From a virus, in the IMG/VR virus record IMGVR_UViG_3300028800_000074, positions 1-64,000 of that record: a stretch of 64,000 bases of DNA; one strand, given 5' to 3'. The notes under the pieces were generated by a model. The model was not told where the DNA came from, searched no databases, and worked only from the letters and a program-made list of their open reading frames with translations. The translations under genes and the position numbers were made by a program. Of this stretch, positions 14,662-22,541 are shown one piece after another; the first letter of the stretch is position 1; each line of letters starts with the position of its first letter.

Positions 14662-14877
14662 ATGAAATTCACACCGAACGAGATCAAACTGCTGGTCGGG
14701 GCGCTTCGCCGGTCAGCGGACGAGTACGCGGAGCAGACTGAAGACGCCGCCTCCGTGCATGTGCGCTTCGAGTTCAGGCGCAATGCGCGAGAAGCTCGAA
14801 GGCTCGCCGACCTAATCGAGGCGTCCTTGGGCGACACGGATGAAGGGGCGTCAGCCCCCTCGGGAGGAAGCATATGA
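14662..14877 (+). CDS. Small helical protein, unknown
   Basis: 71 residues, beginning MKFTPNEIKLLVGALRRSAD. It has a charged helix-rich body and a short Ser/Gly tail. The ATG lies only 5 nt after a predicted -10 box and has no Shine-Dalgarno sequence, suggesting leaderless translation. The stop overlaps the next start (ATGA). Confidence 0.68.
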   Translation: MKFTPNEIKLLVGALRRSADEYAEQTEDAASVHVRFEFRRNAREARRLADLIEASLGDTDEGASAPSGGSI

Positions 14878-15119
14878 GAAAGTTCACCTGCAACGGCGCG
14901 ACCACTCAGGCGCGCGACATCACGGAAGCCGCTGGGCACTTCGCTCAACTGGCCGCCTTCGACCACTACGGAGAGGACGGCCTCTCACCGCTGCGCTTTA
15001 TGTGCAGGGTGGCTGGCGATGAGACGTCGGCCCGGTATGCCGCGCCAATAGGCGTCATGGAGTTCACCGGATCGACGAGAGGTCCGTGGATCAACCTCGA
15101 CGTACAGGAGGTCGCGTGA
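14874..15119 (+). CDS. Small phage protein, unknown
   Basis: 81 residues, beginning MRKFTCNGATTQARDITEAA, alpha then beta. GGAGGAAG precedes the start. It overlaps its neighbours by 4 nt on both sides. No family was recognised. Confidence 0.7.
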   Translation: MRKFTCNGATTQARDITEAAGHFAQLAAFDHYGEDGLSPLRFMCRVAGDETSARYAAPIGVMEFTGSTRGPWINLDVQEVA

Positions 15120-15307
15120 AGCAGACCTTCACAGTCAACGCCTATGACCGCAAGCTCAAAGACCGTCGCATGGTCACAGTGAGCGTCGACGCGGACCTGA
15201 TGGGCATAGCCAAGTCGCTTGCCCACAAGGCGCTCAACAACAAGAGCGGCAAGAGCAAGTACCTCGGCGGGCTCGTTGAGATCACCCTCGTCAAGGAGGC
15301 GAAGTGA
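15116..15307 (+). CDS. Small basic protein, unknown
   Basis: 63 residues from GTG 15116, with AGGAGG upstream; the longer frame from 15086 lacks this site. It is basic (KSLAHKALNNKSGKSKYL) and ends in a beta strand. It has 4-nt overlaps with both neighbours in a chain of coupled small genes. Confidence 0.65.
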   Translation: MKQTFTVNAYDRKLKDRRMVTVSVDADLMGIAKSLAHKALNNKSGKSKYLGGLVEITLVKEAK

Positions 15308-15489
15308 GACAGAGCGTCAGCCGCCTTCGAGGCGCGATCAGCCGGGCGACCGGGCGCAGCTACCGCATCGACGTCGATAAGCTCGACGAAGTGAGCGTGG
15401 CCGAGTTCGAGCGCCTGTTGCGCGATATGGAATACGACAGCATGGCGCGAGCGCGCCGTGCGCAGACAATGCCGTGGAGGAGACCGTGA
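15304..15489 (+). CDS. Small basic helical protein, unknown
   Basis: 61 residues, beginning MRQSVSRLRGAISRATGRSY. Strongly basic ends flank an acidic helix (DEVSVAEFERLLRDME). GTGA overlaps occur at both ends. It could bind nucleic acid, but no family was recognised. Confidence 0.6.
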   Translation: MRQSVSRLRGAISRATGRSYRIDVDKLDEVSVAEFERLLRDMEYDSMARARRAQTMPWRRP

Positions 15490-15554
15490 GCTGCGGCAAG
15501 TGCGACGAGCTGGTCGTCCTGCCAGCTCGCCTTAACGCGAGGAGACCGCGATGA
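15486..15554 (+). CDS. 22-residue CxxC micro-protein (tentative)
   Basis: GTG 15486 overlaps the upstream stop and opens MSCGKCDELVVLPARLNARR, ending two residues later. The frame ends exactly where the next ATG begins (ATGA), so it fits the overlapping chain. It carries one CxxC pair. It may be a translational-coupling leader rather than a functional protein. Confidence 0.35.
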   Translation: MSCGKCDELVVLPARLNARRPR

Positions 15555-15691
15555 CCCGGACTGGATCGATGCGCGTGACGAAGAAGACTTGGTACGCGCA
15601 GGGCGGGTTCGCCAATTCGAAGTGCTGGCGTCGTCAGGGCCGAAACGGCGGATGGTGCTACTACATCGTCGTTGACCGATGGGTGGACTGA
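15551..15691 (+). CDS. Small aromatic basic protein, unknown
   Basis: 46 residues from ATG 15551 with GAGGAGA upstream: MTRTGSMRVTKKTWYAQGGF, then SKCWRRQGRNGGWCYY. Rich in Trp, Tyr and Arg with two Cys, it may form a compact beta fold. It fits the string of small genes between 14662 and 16079. Confidence 0.5.
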   Translation: MTRTGSMRVTKKTWYAQGGFANSKCWRRQGRNGGWCYYIVVDRWVD

Positions 15692-15693
15692 AG

Positions 15694-15888
15694 ATGACCC
15701 CGTTGAGAGCTTTCAGGCTAGCGACCTTCGCCATGCTCGGCCTCGCACTGGCCGCCTCCTATCGGGCCGATCAGATAGCGACTGAGCGAGGGGTCATGGA
15801 CGGCTTCGTGCCCATGTTCCCATTTGCGGTCGGCGCAGCGTGCGTGATCGCGCTCTTCAATCTGCTCTTCGTCTGGGGGAAAAAATGA
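15694..15888 (+). CDS. Small two-helix membrane protein (holin-like topology)
   Basis: 64 residues from ATG 15694. Two hydrophobic segments, at about residues 10-26 (ATFAMLGLALAASY) and 43-61 (FPFAVGAACVIALFNLLFV), flank a short charged loop, and the protein ends in KK. That topology fits a class II holin, but nothing else proves it, and no endolysin is adjacent. The start ATG overlaps no gene; the end overlaps the next gene by 4 nt. Confidence 0.6.
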   Translation: MTPLRAFRLATFAMLGLALAASYRADQIATERGVMDGFVPMFPFAVGAACVIALFNLLFVWGKK

Positions 15889-16079
15889 CCACCATTCGAA
15901 ATGTGCCTGTCCATCGGGACGGCAAGACATATCGCGTCGCGTTCGAGACGAGGCTCTCCCCTCCAAAGCCTCTCGGAGTTTTTCTCAATAACCGTCGCGC
16001 TGGAGAGCGACCAATCAATCCAATCGGCCCAACGGGCAGGTTCGTGATTGCAGCGGCTCGCTCGGCCCTAAAGGCATGA
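15885..16079 (+). CDS. Small basic protein, unknown
   Basis: 64 residues from ATG 15885 (MTTIRNVPVHRDGKTYRVAF), overlapping the membrane-protein stop. Beta-rich N-terminus and a basic, Pro-containing C-terminus. No family was recognised. Confidence 0.6.
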   Translation: MTTIRNVPVHRDGKTYRVAFETRLSPPKPLGVFLNNRRAGERPINPIGPTGRFVIAAARSALKA

Positions 16080-16100
16080 TATTGTCCACCCCGAATCATC

Positions 16101-16769
16101 ATGCCCGACGGATCAGCACTTGCCGCCATTCTCGCCGCCCCGCGTCAGTGGCGGCTTCTTCGCGTTGCTCCGAACTGCGAGGCCAAGGTAGCCGCCCGGT
16201 GCGAGGCGCTCGGTATCGAGGCCTTCTACCCGAAGGGCTCAAGGATGGCCTTGGGAGGCCGCAGGCTGCGCACGAACACGGTGCTCATGGTCACCCGCCC
16301 GGTGATGGCCGGATACGTCTTCGTGAGCCTCGTGAACGGCAAGGAGCATTTCTCGATCTTCCAGCCGGACCGGAACTACCGGGACAGGCCCGCGCCAATG
16401 CTCGACGTCGTCGTCGGCTCGCCGGTCTACGGGCCGCATGTCGTCAAGACGCCGCCTGTGGACGGATCGCTCGGCTTCGTGTCTGGTCCGCTGGGTCCGA
16501 AAATCGTAGACCGGATCATAGTCCTCGACCTCCAGTTGCGCGAGCAGGCCGGAGAGTTCGACGAGATCGTGCTGGCACCCGGTGGGCGCTTCTATGTGCC
16601 ACGCTGGATCAAGCGCGGTGCAGTTTGCGACGTCGTCGTGGGACCGTTCTCCGAGCAGCGATGCGAGATCAGAAAGATCAGAAACTCAAACGCCGTGGAC
16701 GTCTCGATGCAGGGACGCTGGCGCGGGCGAGTGACGCTCCCCATCGACTACCTCAGGAGGATTGAATGA
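16101..16769 (+). CDS. NusG/RfaH-like transcription elongation factor
   Basis: 222 residues. The N-terminal NGN-like domain is visible: WRLLRVAPNCEAKVAARCEA, then LGIEAFYPK, then RPVMAGYVFVSL at about 65-80. The C-terminus has a KOW-like segment starting KRGAVCDVVVGPFSEQRCEI and ending VTLPIDYLRRIE. NusG proteins bind RNA polymerase and alter pausing and termination; RfaH-type paralogues act as operon-specific antiterminators. A phage copy 900 bp before the terminator at 17624 and the terminase genes suggests antitermination of late transcription, by inference. Confidence 0.82.
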   Translation: MPDGSALAAILAAPRQWRLLRVAPNCEAKVAARCEALGIEAFYPKGSRMALGGRRLRTNTVLMVTRPVMAGYVFVSLVNGKEHFSIFQPDRNYRDRPAPMLDVVVGSPVYGPHVVKTPPVDGSLGFVSGPLGPKIVDRIIVLDLQLREQAGEFDEIVLAPGGRFYVPRWIKRGAVCDVVVGPFSEQRCEIRKIRNSNAVDVSMQGRWRGRVTLPIDYLRRIE

Positions 16770-16999
16770 GGTTCTTTCTAGACAAGCCTCCAAAGCCCAC
16801 GACGCCGGTCAAGCGTCCTGTGCCGGAAGAAGAAGTCCGGCATGTACGCAGGTCGCCAAAGCCACGCCCGCTTGACGGAGCGCTGAGGCGTCAGATGCTC
16901 ATCGAGGTAGCGCGCGGTCCGAGAGCGAACGCCGGGGCAGGATGGAACGCATGGGCAAACCACGGGCCAGACGCATACGAGCCGCAAGAGGAAAGCTGA
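16766..16999 (+). CDS. Small proline/arginine-rich protein, unknown
   Basis: 77 residues, beginning MRFFLDKPPKPTTPVKRPVP. Low-complexity and basic, probably disordered, with a short Trp-containing C-terminus (GAGWNAWANHGPDAY). It overlaps the nusG-like stop by 4 nt, so it is likely expressed with it. Confidence 0.55.
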   Translation: MRFFLDKPPKPTTPVKRPVPEEEVRHVRRSPKPRPLDGALRRQMLIEVARGPRANAGAGWNAWANHGPDAYEPQEES

Positions 17000-17000
17000 G

Positions 17001-17312
17001 ATGGAGCCGACACCCCCAACGCCGGAAGAGCAGGCGCAGTTCGAGCGCTACCTGATCGCCGCGCACGCGGTCCAGAGCGGCGTCGCCGCGCTCATGAAGC
17101 TTGATCCCAAGCTGGTCGAAGAAAAGCATATGCGGACCGGTATCGACATGCAGAAGGCAGAGATGGCTGGCTTTGCCGATCTGTTGATCAACAAGGGCGT
17201 CTTCACCCGGCTCGAATACATGACCGCCATGGCCAATGCCGCAGAAGACGAGAAGGCCCGCTACGAGGCGGCGGTCTCGGAGAAGTGGGGTAAGCCGGTG
17301 ACGCTGGCATGA
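17001..17312 (+). CDS. Helical phage protein, unknown
   Basis: 103 residues, beginning MEPTPPTPEEQAQFERYLIA. It is all-alpha, with an amphipathic N-terminal half and the segment FADLLINKGVFTRLEYMTAM. There is a short gap after the preceding stop and a 4-nt overlap with the next gene. No family was recognised. Confidence 0.7.
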   Translation: MEPTPPTPEEQAQFERYLIAAHAVQSGVAALMKLDPKLVEEKHMRTGIDMQKAEMAGFADLLINKGVFTRLEYMTAMANAAEDEKARYEAAVSEKWGKPVTLA

Positions 17313-17509
17313 GCCTTGAGGATCAATTCGCAGCGATCCAGAAAGAGGAGGCGGAGCGCTGGGGATCGCTGGAGAACCTTCGTCTTAGAAGGTTGCTAGA
17401 AGGGGCCCTGTGCGCCTGCTGCGGCGAGCCAATAGCTGACGCCAACGACGCCTTCGACGCTGAAGAAGGGACGGTCCATAAAGCCTGCCTCGCCAGCGAT
17501 GGAGCTTGA
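17309..17509 (+). CDS. Small zinc-finger-like protein
   Basis: 66 residues. A helical N-terminus (EEAERWGSLENLRLRRLLEG) is followed by CACCGEPI and then VHKAC, giving C-x2-C and H-x2-C, a likely treble-clef zinc site. It overlaps the upstream gene by 4 nt and ends the block before the 17510-17695 gap. Confidence 0.65.
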   Translation: MSLEDQFAAIQKEEAERWGSLENLRLRRLLEGALCACCGEPIADANDAFDAEEGTVHKACLASDGA

Positions 17510-17546
17510 CGAAATCCAGAAAAACGCTCTAAGCGGGTAGTGCGTC

Positions 17547-17564
17547 ACCCGAAGTGATTCGGGT
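17547..17564 (+). other. Small hairpin in pre-late gap
   Basis: ACCCGAA-GTGA-TTCGGGT is a perfect 7-bp stem with a 4-nt loop, located 38 bp after the zinc-finger gene. No T-tract follows. It may be a processing or antitermination site upstream of the main terminator. Confidence 0.35.
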
Positions 17565-17623
17565 CCGGGTCCGTGGCGCACGGCGGGGAGCGGCGAGCGA
17601 TTACGCCCGATGCCTCTGTAACA

Positions 17624-17654
17624 GCCTCCACGATGTCAACGTGGGGGCTTTTGT
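17624..17654 (+). terminator. Rho-independent terminator before terminase genes
   Basis: GCCTCCACG (17624-17632) pairs with CGTGGGGGC (17640-17648; one G-T pair), followed by TTTTGT. This closes the 14662-17509 operon. Read-through control by the NusG-like factor encoded just upstream is plausible but unproven. Confidence 0.82.
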
Positions 17655-17666
17655 ATGCGCTCATGT

Positions 17667-17695
17667 TTGATTGCTAAAGTAGCAATGGAATAGCA
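17667..17695 (+). promoter_or_regulatory. Putative late promoter/operator before terS
   Basis: TTGATT-17-ATAGCA resembles a promoter, ending right at the terS ATG. An inverted repeat TTGCTA-AAG-TAGCAA (17671-17685) lies inside it. TAGCAATGG occurs twice, at 17680 and 17691, 11 bp apart (one helical turn). This looks like a protein-binding site; the binder is unknown. Confidence 0.45.
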
Positions 17696-18040
17696 ATGGC
17701 GGGTAAGGGTTCAGCACCCGGAGAGAGACGCGGCGGACGCCAGAAGGGCACGCCGAACCTCTCGACGCGAGAGATGAAGGCGAAGGCCCAAGGCTACGCC
17801 GAAGCGACCCTCGAAGCGCTGTTCGCAATGGTCAACAAGGTGGATGAGCCTATCCCCGGTCGGGTGATGGCGGCGCGAGAGCTTCTTGATCGAGGGTTCG
17901 GCAAAGCTGCCCAGCCTCTGAAGGTCAGCCACGAGAGCGAGCGCTATGACTGGACGAAGATACCGATTGAGAAGGCGAGGCTAGTCGCCGACGCTCTTCG
18001 TCTCGCCCAGCGTGATGGTCTGGTGATCGAGCATGAGTAG
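17696..18040 (+). CDS. terS: Putative terminase small subunit
   Basis: 114 residues. The N-terminus GERRGGRQKGTPNLSTREMK is the G-R-x-K-G-T-P-N motif found at the start of small-terminase-like DNA-binding proteins. A helical core follows (ATLEALFAMVNKVDE, AARELLDRGFGKA). It directly precedes the large terminase. The small subunit recognises phage DNA and delivers it to the motor. Short for the family, so function is inferred from motif and place. Confidence 0.75.
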   Translation: MAGKGSAPGERRGGRQKGTPNLSTREMKAKAQGYAEATLEALFAMVNKVDEPIPGRVMAARELLDRGFGKAAQPLKVSHESERYDWTKIPIEKARLVADALRLAQRDGLVIEHE

Positions 18041-18049
18041 CGTCAGCTA

Positions 18050-19585
18050 ATGGCCCTCGCCGCTCCGGTCATGTCTGACGAGGCGGTTTACGACCTGCTC
18101 CGCCGCCACGCCCCCGCGTCCGTGGTTGGCTACCTAACCTCCACCGCTCGTGAGCAGGAGGAAGAGGGCAACGCAAGGCTCGCGGAACAGTTTCGTCGTC
18201 AATGTGCGACGATGATCGGTTTCACAGAGTATCGCTATGCGCGATACGTCACAGCGCCGCATCACAAGCTCGTCTCTGAACAGCTTGAGCGCGTCGAGCG
18301 TCGAGAGATCGACCGGCTCATCATCGAGATGCCTCCCCGACATGGGAAGTCGGAGCTGGCCTCGAAGAGCTACCCGTCATGGTGCTTGGGCCGCAACCCG
18401 ACGAAACAGATCATCTCCGCCTCGGCCGCGAACGATCTGGCGCAGGACTGGGGCAAGTGGGTCCGCAACATTGTCGCCAGTGACGAGTTCAGATTGGTCT
18501 ACCCCGGCGTCGAGCTTGCCGAGGACAGCCGGGCCGCAGGAAAGTGGCAGACAAAGCAGGGCGGCATCTATGTCGCCGCGTCGGTTGGCACCGCGATCTT
18601 GGGCCGTGGCGCAGACGAGTATCTAATCGACGACGCGTTCGGGAGCATGCAGGACGCCCGCAGCGAGACGATCCGAAACTCGGTGTGGGAGTGGTACAAC
18701 GGCACCGTCTACAATCGGCTCCAGCCGGGCGGAGCAATCATCATCATCGGCCACCGCATGCACGAGGACGATCTCGCCGGGCGGCTCATTGAGCGCATGA
18801 AGGCTGGAGACGGCGCGGATCAGTGGACGATCATCCGGCTCCCCGCCGTCGCGGAAGCGCCGACGAAGGAATATCCCGAGCCCGACCCTCTGGGCCGCAA
18901 GCCCGGCGAGGCGCTCTGGCCAGCCTCCTATCCGATCAAGGCGCTCGAACGCATCCGAGCGAACACGCAGCCGCCGCGCAACTGGTTCGCGCTCTATCAG
19001 CAGCGGCCGACGCCTGACGAGGGCGCGATGTTCATGCCGGACAAGATCACGATCCGGAAGAACTCGAACACGTCCGACGTGGTGGTCTGGGTCCGAGCGT
19101 GGGACTTGGCGGCGAGCGTGGATGGGGACTGGACGGTCGGCGTGCAGATGGGGCGCACCAGTAGCGGGAAGATCGTCATCGGGCACGTGCGACGCCTCAG
19201 GGGCCGCCCAGAGGCGGTTTCAGAGGCCATTGCAGCTCAGGCCCGGCTTGACACGATCAGGGTCAAGATTGCGCTTCCGATTGACCCCGGTCAGGCCGGG
19301 CTCGCGCAGAAGTCCGCCTTCGTCAAACTGCTCAACGGCTTCCGGGTCGACTTCAGCCCGGAGAGCGGCGACAAGGAGACGAGGGCCGAACCGTTCGCGG
19401 TGCAGGTCAACAACGATAACGTCGAGATGATGGAAGGCGACTGGAACGCCGCCTACGTCGAAGAGCTTCGCAGCTTTCCCGACGGGAAGTACAAGGATCA
19501 GGTCGACGCATCGAGCCGGGCACACATGGTGCTCATGGCGTCGGGCATGCCGATCAGGATCAACCCGGCGCTGCTGGAGCGCTGA
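18050..19585 (+). CDS. terL: Terminase large subunit
   Basis: 511 residues. The ATPase domain has Walker A PPRHGKS (95-101) and Walker B YLIDD (DD 194-195). The C-terminal RNase H-like nuclease starts at VRAWDLAAS (D352) with D358/D360 close by, a middle PIDPGQAG block, and a late DQVDASSRA acid motif. The protein powers DNA translocation into proheads and cuts the concatemer. It sits directly after terS with an 11-nt gap, at the head of the late genes. Confidence 0.95.
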   Translation: MALAAPVMSDEAVYDLLRRHAPASVVGYLTSTAREQEEEGNARLAEQFRRQCATMIGFTEYRYARYVTAPHHKLVSEQLERVERREIDRLIIEMPPRHGKSELASKSYPSWCLGRNPTKQIISASAANDLAQDWGKWVRNIVASDEFRLVYPGVELAEDSRAAGKWQTKQGGIYVAASVGTAILGRGADEYLIDDAFGSMQDARSETIRNSVWEWYNGTVYNRLQPGGAIIIIGHRMHEDDLAGRLIERMKAGDGADQWTIIRLPAVAEAPTKEYPEPDPLGRKPGEALWPASYPIKALERIRANTQPPRNWFALYQQRPTPDEGAMFMPDKITIRKNSNTSDVVVWVRAWDLAASVDGDWTVGVQMGRTSSGKIVIGHVRRLRGRPEAVSEAIAAQARLDTIRVKIALPIDPGQAGLAQKSAFVKLLNGFRVDFSPESGDKETRAEPFAVQVNNDNVEMMEGDWNAAYVEELRSFPDGKYKDQVDASSRAHMVLMASGMPIRINPALLER

Positions 19586-19648
19586 AACCCTCTTGCGGAC
19601 CGTTTTCAGTTGTGCTTCCGATGATCGCGGAAAGGGCGAATCATCATC

Positions 19649-19786
19649 ATGCTGGAGACGTGGCAGTTTTGGGCAGCCGTGGCCGTGGTCGTCGTGATCG
19701 TCGTCTACGTCGTTGCGGCTATACGAGCCCCGGATGACCCGGACGAGCCGAACCCGCATTACGACGACGAGTGGGACCGGTCATGA
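19649..19786 (+). CDS. Small single-helix membrane protein
   Basis: 45 residues from ATG 19649, with GGAAAGGG upstream. The N-terminal half is a hydrophobic helix rich in Val (WAAVAVVVVIVVYVVAAI) and the C-terminal half is acidic and cytoplasm-like (RAPDDPDEPNPHYDDEW). The ATGA at its end is the next gene's start. It could be a holin or antiholin partner, but there is no direct evidence. Confidence 0.65.
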   Translation: MLETWQFWAAVAVVVVIVVYVVAAIRAPDDPDEPNPHYDDEWDRS

Positions 19787-20115
19787 CCGTATATCCACTG
19801 AAGGGCCAGAAGATCGTCTGCATCGACGATGATTGGGGCGAATTTAGCCTTCTGTACCCCGGGTGTCAGACGCCTAAGGTCGGGGACAGGTTCATCATCG
19901 AGGGTGTGACGAAGGGCATCCCGAGAAAGGCCCTCAAGAAGGTGGCCCACATCATGCTCGTCGGGGTACGCATCCCCGATTGCAAAAATCTGTGGTGGGC
20001 CAGCGACCAGTTCCGCCCTCTCGACCAGATCGACGAGTTGCAGGACCAGCTCGCGTCGATCCCGAAGACTAAGAACACCGAGAAGGCCCGCGTGCTAGAG
20101 TTCGCTCGGAGATGA
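19783..20115 (+). CDS. Small phage protein, unknown
   Basis: 110 residues from ATG 19783 (MTVYPLKGQKIVCIDDDWGE), overlapping the membrane-protein stop; GTG 19771 is also in frame but internal to the upstream gene. Beta-rich first half with GDRFIIEGV, a helical C-terminus, two Cys. No family was recognised. Confidence 0.68.
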   Translation: MTVYPLKGQKIVCIDDDWGEFSLLYPGCQTPKVGDRFIIEGVTKGIPRKALKKVAHIMLVGVRIPDCKNLWWASDQFRPLDQIDELQDQLASIPKTKNTEKARVLEFARR

Positions 20116-20312
20116 CCGACTGGCGTCACCGCCTCATCATCGAGGAAAGCACGCTCAACGAACGCATCGAGGCGCTTGAGGCCTTTCGCGGGACGAACGT
20201 CTACCGCGATCTGCCGGGCACCGACCAAGACCTGCTCACGATGCAGCTTCTGGCCATGCGCTCGTACATCTATGCGCTGCGGGCTCGCATGAAGAGGACG
20301 CCGCCGCTGTGA
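20112..20312 (+). CDS. Small helical phage protein (crAss001_48-like pattern)
   Basis: 66 residues: a long helix (LNERIEALEAFRGT), then LPGTDQDLLTMQLLAMRSY and a basic end. This two-helix pattern is common in small phage proteins sometimes labelled crAss001_48-related; function unknown. It overlaps the upstream gene by 4 nt. Confidence 0.65.
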   Translation: MTDWRHRLIIEESTLNERIEALEAFRGTNVYRDLPGTDQDLLTMQLLAMRSYIYALRARMKRTPPL

Positions 20313-20388
20313 AGGGCCTATGGCGAGACAATGTTCGAAAGTGCGCCGCCCAACGTAAGCTTCCACCCGAGTTCCAGAGAGAGAGACG

Positions 20389-22530
20389 ATGAAGGCCAGT
20401 CAGCTTCTTGCCGCTGCGTCCCTCCTCCTCGCCATTGGCGCGGAGACGCCAGCCTTCTCATATCCAGCAGGCTACGGCCCTCCAGCTTTGCCGTCAGCCT
20501 CGTTGCCGATCAGGCCGGAGTGCCTTCAGCCGCCGACGAGCTTCACCAACGTCTGGCACTTCGACGCGGTGAACGGCAAGCCGCCGAACTACCTTCAGGT
20601 CGCGGGCGCTTACGGCCCGATCATCATGTCGCCGACGACTGTCCCTACCGGGCAGACCATGAAGGCCTATATCGCCACATGGAACGGCTCAGCTTGGACG
20701 CAGGTGCTGACCACGTTCACCGCTGGTCAGGTCATCCCGGTCAGCGGCAACGGCTCTCTGGCCGCGCCTTGGAACGACGTGTCGGCCGTCATGTGGGCGA
20801 GCGCGAACGCCAAGGCTGGATACAGGTGGCCGCTGCTCGCGACCGTCCCGAGCTACCAGTACGTGGTCGGCAAGGGCTATGTCTATGCCAACGGCGGCGT
20901 GAACGGCGGCGTCCAGCAGTCGGGCCCGATCCTGCCCGGGGACGAGATTTTACTCGCGACCGGGAACTATGGCGCGGTCAGCTTCAATCTTCCGACCATC
21001 GAGGTCGTCAACAGCGGCTTCGTGACGATGGCCGCCGAGCCGGGGCAATCGCCCGTGATCGCGTCGCTTGTCCTCGCCGACACCAACAAGTGGCATTTCG
21101 ACGGGATCAAGTTTCAGTCGATGGCGGGCGTCCTTGCCAGCGTGAACGACGGCGGCGGCGCGGCTGACCAGTTCGGCAACCCGCTGGTCACCAGCGACAT
21201 CATCTTCACTGCAACTGACTTCTCCAACGTCGACGACTTGGTCGCGAACGGGTGGACGCAGGTCCAGTGGCGCAGCGCAACGAGCGGCTTCCAGTCGCAG
21301 GGGAGCAACGACGGCGCGAATACGAGATGCGTCTCGGTCCTCGCCAGCCATGCCCACAATCTGCATGAGGGCATCACGATCAATTCGAACTACTCGGTCG
21401 CGTCCTATGACGAGATCAACCGGTTCACTGACAACGCCCTGAGCCACGATGGCTCGTATCAGATTTTCGACGTCAACTTCACGCATGACCCGGTCGACGT
21501 TGGGCTCGCGTACCACGTTGACGGCTCGCAGCAGGAGGGCTTCGCGCTTCTCCCCGGGCAGACGTGGATCACCTACACCGACATCGAGAAGAACAACGGC
21601 CTCTTCATCGATCATTACGATCCGACGAGCCCGTTCGCCACGATCTGCATGACGGGGATGGATGACTACTCCGGCGTCGGCTACGTCATCGTCAAAAATC
21701 TGCGCATCCAAAACAATGTTCATATCTCGTGCGGGACTGGTGAACTCTACGAGCTGAACATCCAAGACTCGATCATCTCGAACAACACGGTTGTCCCAAC
21801 GAACCCGGCGCAGAACCCCCTCCCGGGTATCTCGCTGACGCTGACGAACAATTCAAACAGCCGGGTTTGCAACAACATCGCGCCGAACATCGTCGTCGCC
21901 AACAATCAGCCCGGCGTCACGTTCGACAACAACGTCGCCGTTCAGTATGCGGCCTATATCCAGAACGCCGACGGCTCATGGCCCGCGAGCGCGAGCTTCC
22001 TTCAGGCCTATGGCTGGTGGGACACGACCGGCCACTACAGCGCGACGCAGACGGCCGCCGCCAACAACCAGACGATGTCGATTGCGTCGTTCATGGCGCT
22101 CTTCAATCAGGCTCCGACCGGCGTCCCTCCGACCTATGACGTCTCGCTCAAGCCGGGCGCAACGACCAACGGGTCGGCGAGCTGCGGTCCGCAGACGAAC
22201 ACGGCCGGGCAGCTTCGCGCCTACTGGGTGAACTACACTGCGGCCGAGACGGCGGCGATGGCGCAGGACGCGATCTCGGCTGGAGACCTTACTGCGGCCA
22301 ATGTGGCGACGCAGACGGCGAACGCGTCGGCCTCGACGGCGGCGACGGACGATCAGGCCACGGCTGCGGCCAAGGCGATCTCGGACGCTGCCGACGCTCA
22401 GGCGGCGACGGACGCTCAGACGGCGGCTCAGGCAGTCACCACGTCGAACGCGGCTCAGGCTCAGGCCGCCACGCTTGACAACGCGGCGGCTGCGGCCGGT
22501 GCCGCGCCTATGGCCCCCGGCGCATACTGA
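20389..22530 (+). CDS. Exported beta-helix-type protein with Ala-rich C-terminal coil
   Basis: 713 residues. The first ~24 (MKASQLLAAASLLLAIGAET, then PAFS) are a clear Sec signal peptide. The middle, about 170-520, is a repetitive beta architecture (GDEILLATGNYGAVSF, then NSGFVTMAAEPGQSPVIA, then NKWHFDGIKFQSM) typical of right-handed parallel beta-helices, as in pectate-lyase-like or tail-spike proteins. The last ~95 residues are Ala/Thr/Gln-rich and helical. Sitting between terminase and portal, it could be a secreted depolymerase or adhesin. A signal peptide is odd for a virion protein. Confidence 0.72.
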   Translation: MKASQLLAAASLLLAIGAETPAFSYPAGYGPPALPSASLPIRPECLQPPTSFTNVWHFDAVNGKPPNYLQVAGAYGPIIMSPTTVPTGQTMKAYIATWNGSAWTQVLTTFTAGQVIPVSGNGSLAAPWNDVSAVMWASANAKAGYRWPLLATVPSYQYVVGKGYVYANGGVNGGVQQSGPILPGDEILLATGNYGAVSFNLPTIEVVNSGFVTMAAEPGQSPVIASLVLADTNKWHFDGIKFQSMAGVLASVNDGGGAADQFGNPLVTSDIIFTATDFSNVDDLVANGWTQVQWRSATSGFQSQGSNDGANTRCVSVLASHAHNLHEGITINSNYSVASYDEINRFTDNALSHDGSYQIFDVNFTHDPVDVGLAYHVDGSQQEGFALLPGQTWITYTDIEKNNGLFIDHYDPTSPFATICMTGMDDYSGVGYVIVKNLRIQNNVHISCGTGELYELNIQDSIISNNTVVPTNPAQNPLPGISLTLTNNSNSRVCNNIAPNIVVANNQPGVTFDNNVAVQYAAYIQNADGSWPASASFLQAYGWWDTTGHYSATQTAAANNQTMSIASFMALFNQAPTGVPPTYDVSLKPGATTNGSASCGPQTNTAGQLRAYWVNYTAAETAAMAQDAISAGDLTAANVATQTANASASTAATDDQATAAAKAISDAADAQAATDAQTAAQAVTTSNAAQAQAATLDNAAAAAGAAPMAPGAY

Positions 22531-22541
22531 CCATCTGATCG

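Noticed and set aside
14463-14966. Long leftward ORF joined to the coiled-coil gene
   Set aside because: It is antisense to the 14662 gene and spans the palindrome and promoters; the ATG at 14462 has the ribosome site.
17499-17540. 13-residue ORF after the zinc-finger gene
   Set aside because: Too short, with no ribosome site and no support from context.
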